The translations under genes were made by a program, and so were the position numbers. 64,000 nt of DNA from Burkholderia metallica (lineage in GTDB: Bacteria; Pseudomonadota; Gammaproteobacteria; Burkholderiales; Burkholderiaceae), in NCBI RefSeq assembly GCF_902832845.1, contig NZ_CADFDB010000006.1, forward strand, positions 62,001 to 126,000. The letters are read 5' to 3'. The notes beneath the pieces are model-generated. The model did not search any database and had not been told where the DNA came from. It worked only from the letters and a program-made list of their open reading frames with translations. This document shows, piece by piece, positions 27,527-34,398 of this stretch (position 1 is the first letter of the stretch; each line of letters starts with the position of its first letter).

Positions 27527-28579
27527 TTACTGCTTGATCGACGCCATGTCGATCACGAACCGGTACTTCACGTCGCTCTTGAGCATCCGCTCGTAGGCCG
27601 CGTTGATCTGCTGCATCGGAATCGTTTCGATGTCCGACGTGATCCCGTGCGCCGCGCAGAAGTCGAGCATTTCCTGCGTTTCCGCGATCCCGCCGATCAG
27701 CGAGCCCGCGAGGCGGCGGCGCTTGAAGATCAGGTTGAACACCTGCGGCGACGGGTGGTCGTGCTCCGGCGCGCCGACCAGCGTCATCGTGCCGTCGCGC
27801 TTCAGCAGGTTCAGGAACGGATTCAGGTCGTGCTGCGCGGCGACCGTGTTCAGGATGAAGTCGAAGCTGTTCAGGTGCGCGTTCATCTGCGCTTCGTCCT
27901 TCGAGATCACCACTTCATGCGCGCCGAGCCGCTTGCCGTCCTCGATCTTCGACGGCGACGTGGTGAACAGCACGACGTGCGCCCCCATCGCGCGCGCCAG
28001 CTTCACGCCCATGTGGCCGAGGCCGCCGAGCCCGACGATGCCGACCTTCTTGCCGGGGCCGACGTTCCACTGCCGCAGCGGCGAGTAGGTCGTGATCCCC
28101 GCGCACAGCAGCGGCGCGGCGCCGGCCGCGTCGAGCGACTCGGGCACCCGCAGCACGAACGCCTCGTCGACCACGAGCTGCGTCGAATAGCCGCCGAACG
28201 TGATGTCGCCCGTCACGCGATCCTGGCCGTTGTAGGTGCCGACGAAACCGTTCTCGCAATACTGTTCGAGACCTTCCTCGCAGCTCGCGCAGGTGCGGCA
28301 CGAATCGACGAGGCAGCCGACGCCGACCAGCTCGCCGACCTTGAAGCGCGAGACCTGCGGGCCGGTCGCGGTCACGCGGCCGACGATTTCATGGCCCGGC
28401 ACGACCGGATAGATCGTGTTGCGCCATTCGTTGCGCGCCTGGTGCAGGTCCGAGTGGCAGACGCCGCAGTAGAGGACGTCGATCTGGACATCGAGGTCGC
28501 GCAACGCGCGACGCTGGAATTCGAACGGGGCGAGCGGCGACTGCGAATCGGTCGCCGCGTAGGCATAGGTTGTGCTCAT
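27527..28579 (-). CDS. zinc-dependent NAD(P) alcohol dehydrogenase (YahK/CAD type)
   Basis: A 350-residue medium-chain dehydrogenase that reduces aldehydes to alcohols. The catalytic zinc ligands are in YCGVCHSDLHQA and GHEIVGRV. The structural zinc cysteines are in DSCRTCASCEEGLEQYC, and the Rossmann motif is GIVGLGGLGHMGVKLA. The pattern resembles YahK and cinnamyl-alcohol dehydrogenases, which favour NADPH. The ATG at 28577-28579 follows a clear AAGGAG. It is divergent from an AraC-type regulator gene, which is the likely controller. Confidence 0.9.
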   Translation of the reverse strand: MSTTYAYAATDSQSPLAPFEFQRRALRDLDVQIDVLYCGVCHSDLHQARNEWRNTIYPVVPGHEIVGRVTATGPQVSRFKVGELVGVGCLVDSCRTCASCEEGLEQYCENGFVGTYNGQDRVTGDITFGGYSTQLVVDEAFVLRVPESLDAAGAAPLLCAGITTYSPLRQWNVGPGKKVGIVGLGGLGHMGVKLARAMGAHVVLFTTSPSKIEDGKRLGAHEVVISKDEAQMNAHLNSFDFILNTVAAQHDLNPFLNLLKRDGTMTLVGAPEHDHPSPQVFNLIFKRRRLAGSLIGGIAETQEMLDFCAAHGITSDIETIPMQQINAAYERMLKSDVKYRFVIDMASIKQ

Positions 28580-28806
28580 GCGATGGGCTCCTTGTCCGGA
28601 AAACATCCGGCGAAACAGACTGCCGTCGCACCATGTGGCGATGCGGCGAGGCAGGACGTCATCGTAAGGAGCGCGGCGCCGCAGCGAAATACACGAAGGT
28701 CTCGAAGATTTGCCTATTCCTCTCGAACTGCATGCGAACAGCCGTCAAAACACGCTCAAGGTGCTACATTGCGAGCCAGATTCTCTTGCCGGACAGGACG
28801 ACGCAG

Positions 28807-29751
28807 ATGAGCTTCCAGCCCCTTTTCGCCGACACGGGCGACCGGATGCAGCGCCGCATGATCGAGCTGCACACGCGCCTCGCGCCGAACGAGGGCGACA
28901 CGCTTGCGGCGCTCGACGGCGTGCGCTTCATCCGCGTGAGCCGTCCGGCGCCGCGCATGCCCGTGTTGTACGAACCGAGCATCGTCGTCGTATGCCAGGG
29001 GCGCAAGCTCGGCTATCTCGGCGAGCGCTCGTTCGTGTACGACGCGCAGCAGTATCTCGTGCTGTCGGTGCCGCTGCCGTTCGAGTGCGAGACCTTCGCG
29101 AGCCAGGACGAGCCGTTTCTCGCGATCTCGATCCGCATCGATCTCGCGGTGATCGCCGAGCTCGCGATCCTGCTCGACGAGACGCTCGGCGCGGCCGCCA
29201 GCGAGCCGGCCGGCGTGTATTCGACGCCGCTCGACGCGCCGCTCGCCGACGCGGTCGTGCGGCTGCTCGAAGCGCTCGCGTCGCCGCACGACACGCGCGT
29301 GCTGGGCCCCGCGATCATGCGCGAGATCGCCTATCGGGTGCTGACGGGCGAACAGGGCGACGCGATCCGCGCGGCGCTCGTCCAGCAGCATCACTTCGGC
29401 CGCATCGCGAAGGCGCTGCGGCGCATCCATGCGGACCTGAAGGCCGACCTCGACGTCGAGACGCTCGCGCGCGAGGCCGGGATGAGCCTCGCGGTGTTCC
29501 ATGCGCAGTTCAAGCACGTGACGGCGACGTCGCCGATGCAGTACGTGAAGGCCGCGCGGCTGCACCAGGCGCGGCTGATGATGGTGCAGGACGGAGTCGG
29601 TGCCGGCGCGGCAGCCGCGCGCGTCGGCTATGCGAGCGCGTCGCAGTTCAGCCGCGAGTTCAAGCGGCTGTTCGGCCGCAGCCCGGGTGACGACGTGCGC
29701 TGGATGCGCGAGAGCGGCGCGCGGCCGGTCGCGGCGGATGCGGATGCGTAG
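28807..29751 (+). CDS. AraC family transcriptional regulator
   Basis: A 314-residue regulator. The N-terminal part (residues 20-180) matches the AraC_N-type cupin domain (LYEPSIVVVCQGRKLGYLG, QYLVLSVPLPFECET). The C-terminal 100 residues form the double helix-turn-helix of the family, with LAREAGMSLAVFHAQFK and VGYASASQFSREFKRLFGRSP. The start MSFQPLFADTGDRM at 28807 fits the family; the frame is open upstream but runs into the neighbouring promoter. It is divergent from the alcohol dehydrogenase gene across 227 bases, so it probably regulates that gene. The effector is unknown. Confidence 0.88.
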   Translation: MSFQPLFADTGDRMQRRMIELHTRLAPNEGDTLAALDGVRFIRVSRPAPRMPVLYEPSIVVVCQGRKLGYLGERSFVYDAQQYLVLSVPLPFECETFASQDEPFLAISIRIDLAVIAELAILLDETLGAAASEPAGVYSTPLDAPLADAVVRLLEALASPHDTRVLGPAIMREIAYRVLTGEQGDAIRAALVQQHHFGRIAKALRRIHADLKADLDVETLAREAGMSLAVFHAQFKHVTATSPMQYVKAARLHQARLMMVQDGVGAGAAAARVGYASASQFSREFKRLFGRSPGDDVRWMRESGARPVAADADA

Positions 29752-29792
29752 CGCGGCGGCGTGGCTGCTTGGCGATCGGCCGTGCGCGGCGC

Positions 29793-30881
29793 TCAGCGCC
29801 GCACGACCTTGCGACGCTGTGCGCTGATGCCCGCGTAGTCGGGGAGCGCGTCGACGCGCTTGCCCACCGCCTTTGCGTACAGCGGCATGAGATCCGGCAG
29901 GCGGTTCAGCAGATCCTGGCGGCGGGCGGTGCTGTACGGGTGCGTATAGATGAAGCCCGTCGCCTTGTTCCCGCGTGTCGCGGCCGCGAGCTTGTCCCAC
30001 AGCGTGATCGCCGCGCGCGGATCGAAGCCCGCGCGTGCGGCGATGTCGCCGCCGATCACGTCGGCTTCGGTTTCGTCGGTCGCGTTGTAGTGGAGCGACT
30101 GCAGGCGTTCGCCGAGGTTCAGCACCTGCGGCAGCGGGTCGCCGACGCCGAACAGCGGCGGCAGCGCGGCCGCGCGCAGCGACGTCTGCGACGTCGCGCT
30201 GAAGTTGCTGCGCGCGTGTTCGCGCAGCGCATGCGCGATGCCGTGCGCGAGCAGCACGCCGAGCTCGTCGTCGTTCAGGCGGACGCGATCGAGCAGGCCG
30301 CCGTACACGAGCACCTTGCCGCCCGGCAGGCAGGTCAGGCGAATGTCGCGCGAGCGGATCACGTTGACGTCCCACGCCCAGCTCTTGACGCGATCGTTCC
30401 ATTTCACCGAATACGGCGCGAGCTTCGCGACGATCGCGCGCAAGCGCTTCACGCGCGGCTGGCTCGCGGGCAGCAGGCGGTTACTGTCGGCGGCCGTCTG
30501 CACGATCTGTGCGTATTCGCTCGCGGTGAGTTGCTCGAGCAGCGGCGACGGGATCAGCGTGCGAAAGGCGATGGCGTCGCCGAAGCGGACCTGCTGCGGC
30601 GTCTGCGCATAAGCCTTCGTCGATACGGCGGCGCCGGTCGGCTGCGCGGGTTCCGCGGCGGCCGGCTGGGCGGCAGCGGCGGGCGTCGACGTCGCGGGCG
30701 GTGACGCCGGGGCCGCGGCCGGTGCGGCGCCCGTGGCCGTCGCAGCGGATGCGCCGGCGTCGGTTGCATGCGCGAACCCCGCGGCGAGCGCGGCGGCGCC
30801 GACGCTCAACGAAGCCGCAACGTGCGCGAAGCGGCGCAGGCGGTTACTGCGCACGACTGGCCTCGCCGTTGCGCGCGGCAC
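29793..30881 (-). CDS. M48-family metallopeptidase-like exported protein with altered active site
   Basis: A 362-residue protein with an N-terminal hydrophobic signal (HVAASLSVGAAALAAGFAHA), an Ala/Pro-rich linker to about residue 90, and a domain resembling BepA/LoiP-type M48 peptidases. At 213-217 the zinc motif reads HGIAH, not HExxH; the codons are CAC GGC ATC GCG CAT. The third-ligand segment DETEADVIG (269-277) and the histidines are intact, so zinc binding is possible but the catalytic Glu is missing. It overlaps the ampG stop by 38 bases. A GTG at 30854 would cut the overlap to 11 bases. A periplasmic chaperone-like role is conceivable but unproven. Confidence 0.82.
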   Translation of the reverse strand: MPRATARPVVRSNRLRRFAHVAASLSVGAAALAAGFAHATDAGASAATATGAAPAAAPASPPATSTPAAAAQPAAAEPAQPTGAAVSTKAYAQTPQQVRFGDAIAFRTLIPSPLLEQLTASEYAQIVQTAADSNRLLPASQPRVKRLRAIVAKLAPYSVKWNDRVKSWAWDVNVIRSRDIRLTCLPGGKVLVYGGLLDRVRLNDDELGVLLAHGIAHALREHARSNFSATSQTSLRAAALPPLFGVGDPLPQVLNLGERLQSLHYNATDETEADVIGGDIAARAGFDPRAAITLWDKLAAATRGNKATGFIYTHPYSTARRQDLLNRLPDLMPLYAKAVGKRVDALPDYAGISAQRRKVVRR

Positions 30882-32265
30882 CGTTCCACGGCGCGATCTT
30901 GAACAGCAGCAGCATGCCGGGAATCGCGAGCGCGGTGCACACGAGGAAGTAGTCGAACCAGCCGATCTTCGCGACGACGAAGCCGCTCGCGGCCGACGCG
31001 AGCGTGCGCGGCACCGACGCGAGGCTCGTGAACAGCGCGAACTGCGTGGCCGTATAGCGCGGGTCGGTCGTGCTTGCGATGTACGCGACGAACGCGGCCA
31101 TCGTCAGGCCGGTCGTGAAGGTCTCGGCGCCGTAGACGATCGCGAGCGCAACGGTCATCGGGCTGAATTGCGGCATGACGGCGATGCCGAACACCGACAG
31201 CGCCGACGCGATCGCGTGGCTCGTCGATACGGTGAAGTCGTAGAGCATCGCGAGCACGGGCGAACCGGGGCCGAGCTGCGCGAGCCATGCGAAGCCGAGC
31301 GTCGACACCATCTGCAGCGCGCCGAAGATCCACAGCCCGCGGCCGATGCCGATCTTCACGAGCCAGACGCCGCCGATGATGCCGCCGGCGACGCTCGCGA
31401 CGAGCGCGGTGGTCTTCGCGACGATGCCGATCTCGGTGCGCGTGAAGCCGATGTCGAGGAAGAACGACGTCGACAGCGTGGTAGCCATCGTGTCGCCGAT
31501 CTTGAACAGGAAGATGAACGCGATGACGAGCAGCGCGCCGGCCCAGCCGTCGCGCTGGATGAATTCGCGGAACGGCAGCACGATCGCGTCGCGCAGGTTG
31601 CGCGGCGGCGCGCCGACCACTTCGGGCTCGCGCACGACGAGCGTCATCAGGATGCCGGGCAGCATGAATGCGCCGGTGACCGCGAACACGACGTCCCACG
31701 GCAGGTGGTCGGACAGGATCAGCGCGAGCGAGCCGGGGATCAGCGCGGCGAGCTTGTAGGCATTCACGTGCACCGCGTTGCCGAGGCCCTGCTCGGTATC
31801 GCGCAGCAGCTCGCGGCGATACGCGTCGATCACGATGTCGGCGCTTGCGCCGAAGAACGCGACGAGCGTGGTGAGCGCGGCCACCGTCCAGATCGAGTCG
31901 CGCGGCGACACGAACCCGAGCGCGGCGATCGCGCCCGCGACCAGCACCTGCGTGAGCAGCAGCCAGCCGCGCCGGCGGCCCGGCCGCCAGCCGGGCAGGC
32001 GCGGGATGTAGCGGTCCATCAGCGGCGCCCACAGGAACTTCCACGTATACGGGAACTGGATCAGCGCGAACAGGCCGATTTCCTTCAGGTTCACGCCCTC
32101 GGAGCGCAGCCATGCCTGCACCAGATAGACGAGCGTGAAGAGGGGCAGACCTGACGTGAAGCCCAGGAACACGCAGATCAGCATGTGCGTGTTCAGATAG
32201 GCTCGCCAGCCGGGGTGATCCTCGTGAGCGGTGAGTGCGGGCGCCTCGTGTGGCGTTTTCGACAT
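30844..32265 (-). CDS. ampG: AmpG-like muropeptide MFS permease
   Basis: A 473-residue inner-membrane transporter with about 12 to 14 hydrophobic helices. AmpG imports GlcNAc-anhydroMurNAc peptides for cell-wall recycling, and these control AmpR-type beta-lactamase induction. Family marks are FLGFTSGLPLFTLVYLVQAWL near residue 33, FPYTWKFLWAPLMDRY and DIVIDAYRRELL. It overlaps the M48-like gene downstream, suggesting one transcript of wall-related functions. No promoter was identified in the 119 bases separating it from metW. Confidence 0.9.
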   Translation of the reverse strand: MSKTPHEAPALTAHEDHPGWRAYLNTHMLICVFLGFTSGLPLFTLVYLVQAWLRSEGVNLKEIGLFALIQFPYTWKFLWAPLMDRYIPRLPGWRPGRRRGWLLLTQVLVAGAIAALGFVSPRDSIWTVAALTTLVAFFGASADIVIDAYRRELLRDTEQGLGNAVHVNAYKLAALIPGSLALILSDHLPWDVVFAVTGAFMLPGILMTLVVREPEVVGAPPRNLRDAIVLPFREFIQRDGWAGALLVIAFIFLFKIGDTMATTLSTSFFLDIGFTRTEIGIVAKTTALVASVAGGIIGGVWLVKIGIGRGLWIFGALQMVSTLGFAWLAQLGPGSPVLAMLYDFTVSTSHAIASALSVFGIAVMPQFSPMTVALAIVYGAETFTTGLTMAAFVAYIASTTDPRYTATQFALFTSLASVPRTLASAASGFVVAKIGWFDYFLVCTALAIPGMLLLFKIAPWNGAARNGEASRAQ

Positions 32266-32384
32266 GGACTGGAACTGGGTAGCGTTGACTGATTGCGGCG
32301 GCAGCGCGGGCGGCGGCGCGGGGCGCGCAGCGGCTTGGCCGCACGTGCGTGCGGGCCGTCTGCGTCCGTCAACGGCTCCCCGGC

Positions 32385-32993
32385 TCAGCTGCGCTTGACG
32401 CGGTAGACAGCAAGACTACCACGCCAGTTCGCTCCCCATCGAATCGGCTGGCCTTCGTGCAGCACGACGCGGTCGAGGATCGTCACGCCGACTTCGGGCG
32501 CGAGCGCCTCGAAATCCTCGATCGTCAGCACCCGGACGTTCGGCGTGTTGTGCCACTGGTAAGGCAGCGCCTTCGACACCGGCATCCGGCCGTTCAGCAC
32601 CGACAGCCGGTGCGGCCAGTAGCCGAAGTTCGGGAACGACACGATGCATTCGCGGCCGACGCGGGCCGTCTCGCGCAGGATCGCGGCCGTCTGGTGGATC
32701 GTCTGCAGCGTCTGCGACAGGATCGCGATGTCGAAGCTGTGATCCTCGAACAGGCGCAGGCCGTCCTCGAGGTTCTGCTGGATCACGTTGATGCCGTTCT
32801 TCGCGCTCGCGAGCACGCCCGCGTCGTTCAGTTCGATCCCGTAGCCGGTCACGTCGAGCTCCTCCATCAGCAGCGCGAGCAGCGAGCCGTCGCCGCAGCC
32901 GAGGTCGAGCACGGTCGAGCGCGGCTCGACCCAGCGCGCGATCGTGCGGAAGTCCGCGCGCGCGGACAGGGAATTCAGCGCTTGCTGGTTCAT
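32385..32993 (-). CDS. metW: methionine biosynthesis protein MetW
   Basis: A 202-residue SAM-methyltransferase-fold protein required with MetX for homoserine acylation in several proteobacteria. It begins [15 protein letters not shown] and has [14 protein letters not shown] (SAM-binding motif I at about 28-41). Further MetW-type text is [26 protein letters not shown] and [15 protein letters not shown]. Its ATG overlaps the metX stop (ATGA), so the two are translationally coupled and both lie under the metX leader RNA. Confidence 0.95.
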   Translation of the reverse strand: MNQQALNSLSARADFRTIARWVEPRSTVLDLGCGDGSLLALLMEELDVTGYGIELNDAGVLASAKNGINVIQQNLEDGLRLFEDHSFDIAILSQTLQTIHQTAAILRETARVGRECIVSFPNFGYWPHRLSVLNGRMPVSKALPYQWHNTPNVRVLTIEDFEALAPEVGVTILDRVVLHEGQPIRWGANWRGSLAVYRVKRS

Positions 32994-34135
32994 GCACCCA
33001 CCTCGTTGGCGATTCGTTCGTAATACGCGCGGATCAGGTTGTGATAGCGCGCGTCGTCGAGCAGGAACGCGTCGTGGCCGTGTGGCGCGTCGATCTCCGC
33101 GTAGCTGACCGTGCGCTTGTTGTCGAGCAGCGCCTTCACGATTTCGCGCGAACGCGCGGGCGCGAAGCGCCAGTCGGTCGAGAAGCTCGCGATCAGGTAT
33201 TTCGCCTGCGTTTGCGCAAGCGCGGCGGTCAGGTTGCCGTCGAACGCCTTCGCCGGATCGAAGTAGTCGAGCGCGCGCGTGATCAGCAGGTAGGTGTTCG
33301 CGTCGAAGTAGTCGGCGAACTTGTCGCCCTGGTAGCGCAGGTACGACTCGACCTCGAACTCGACGTCGAAGCTGAAGTTGTACGCGTCGAGCGCGCCGTC
33401 CGCGCGGCGCAGCGCGCGACCGAATTTCTCGGCCATGTCGTCGTCCGAAAGATACGTGATGTGGCCGATCATCCGCGCGACGCGCAAGCCGCGCTTCGGC
33501 TTCACGCCGTGCGCGTAGTAGTCGCCGCCGTGGAAGTCGGGATCGGACAGGATCGCCGAGCGCGCGACCTCGTTGAACGCGATGTTCTGCGCGGACAGCT
33601 TCGGCGTCGACGCGATGTCGATGCAGTGCGCGACGCGCTCCGGATACATCAGGCTCCATGCGAGCGCCTGCATCCCGCCGAGGCTGCCGCCCATCACCGC
33701 GGCGAAGCGCTCGATGCCGAATGCGTCGGCGACGCGCGCCTGCGCGTGCACCCAGTCCTCGACGGTGACGACCGGGAAGCTCGCGCCGTACGGCTTGCCG
33801 GTCAACGGGTCGATGCTCATCGGGCCCGTCGAGCCGAAGCATGAGCCGAGGTTGTTCACGCCGATCACGAAGAAGCGGTTGGTGTCGAGCGGCTTGCCCG
33901 GCCCGACCATGTTGTCCCACCAGCCGGTGCTGCGCGGATCGTCCGCGTAGACGCCGGCGACGTGGTGCGACGCGTTGAGCGCGTGGCAGACGAGCACCGC
34001 GTTCGAGCGCGCGGCGTTGAGTTCGCCGTACGTCTCGACGACGAGCTGATAGTTGCCGAGCACGCTGCCGCTTTGCAAGCGCAGCGGTTCGGCGAAGTGC
34101 ATGGTCTGTGGAGCGACGATGCCGATCGATTCCAT
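32990..34135 (-). CDS. metX: homoserine O-acyltransferase MetX (probably succinyl-specific)
   Basis: First committed step of methionine synthesis, acylating homoserine. The 381-residue alpha/beta-hydrolase has [12 protein letters not shown] (oxyanion region), nucleophilic S151 in [14 protein letters not shown], and the Asp-His of the triad near the C-terminus (HGHDAFLLD). MetX of gamma- and betaproteobacteria has been shown in several cases to use succinyl-CoA; the choice cannot be read with certainty here. The 5' leader of about 210 bases holds a SAM-II-type riboswitch, so expression should fall when SAM is abundant. metW follows, overlapping by four bases. Confidence 0.95.
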   Translation of the reverse strand: MESIGIVAPQTMHFAEPLRLQSGSVLGNYQLVVETYGELNAARSNAVLVCHALNASHHVAGVYADDPRSTGWWDNMVGPGKPLDTNRFFVIGVNNLGSCFGSTGPMSIDPLTGKPYGASFPVVTVEDWVHAQARVADAFGIERFAAVMGGSLGGMQALAWSLMYPERVAHCIDIASTPKLSAQNIAFNEVARSAILSDPDFHGGDYYAHGVKPKRGLRVARMIGHITYLSDDDMAEKFGRALRRADGALDAYNFSFDVEFEVESYLRYQGDKFADYFDANTYLLITRALDYFDPAKAFDGNLTAALAQTQAKYLIASFSTDWRFAPARSREIVKALLDNKRTVSYAEIDAPHGHDAFLLDDARYHNLIRAYYERIANEVGA

Positions 34136-34203
34136 TCATTCCGCCTTATGACTGGGCAGCTAAATGGTGTCGGCGAGGCGCGGAGTCGGAGATGCGCGGC
34201 TGA

Positions 34204-34306
34204 CGACCTCTTTAGCCGCATTTGTAGTGAACCGCCGGGACAAGGACACAACATCCACACCCCGGCCGGTTCGCGCGCCCGCAATCGAGTCAGCAAATCG
34301 GCGCGC
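34204..34306 (-). ncRNA. SAM-II-type riboswitch in the metX leader (long third loop)
   Basis: Read as RNA on the minus strand. P1 is GCGCGCC (34306-34300) with GGCGCGC (34279-34273). The 20-nt loop contains GAUUU, then UGAC (34292-34289), then AUUGC (34285-34281). After P1 an extra hairpin (GAACC...GGUUC, 34272-34229) is inserted, then ACAAAUGCGGCUAAA with GCUAAA at 34216-34211, then GAGGUCG. UGAC pairs with GUCG (34207-34204) to give the P2b pseudoknot, and UUGC faces GCUAA as in SAM-II, where two of these uridines contact the SAM sulfonium. Known SAM-II aptamers share GAUUU, UUGC and AAAUG-nn-GCUAAA. The inserted hairpin is the unusual part. Confidence 0.8.
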
Positions 34307-34308
34307 TT

Positions 34309-34349
34309 CCGACCTGCCGCCAACGAGGCGGCAAGTCGGCAAAGTATAG
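34309..34349 (-). promoter_or_regulatory. metX -10 box and first leader hairpin
   Basis: The minus strand has TATACT at 34349-34344 as a good -10 box; no clear -35 box precedes it. Immediately after comes a 13-step stem, CCGACUUGCCGCC with GGCGGCAGGUCGG (34339-34309), with one G-U pair that is a C-A mismatch on the opposite strand. The asymmetry shows the structure belongs to the metX transcript. It abuts the riboswitch P1 stem. Confidence 0.55.
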
Positions 34350-34398
34350 CGGAATTCGGCGGGCGCGGATTTCGCGCACCGCCGTCGGCTTGCTTGGC

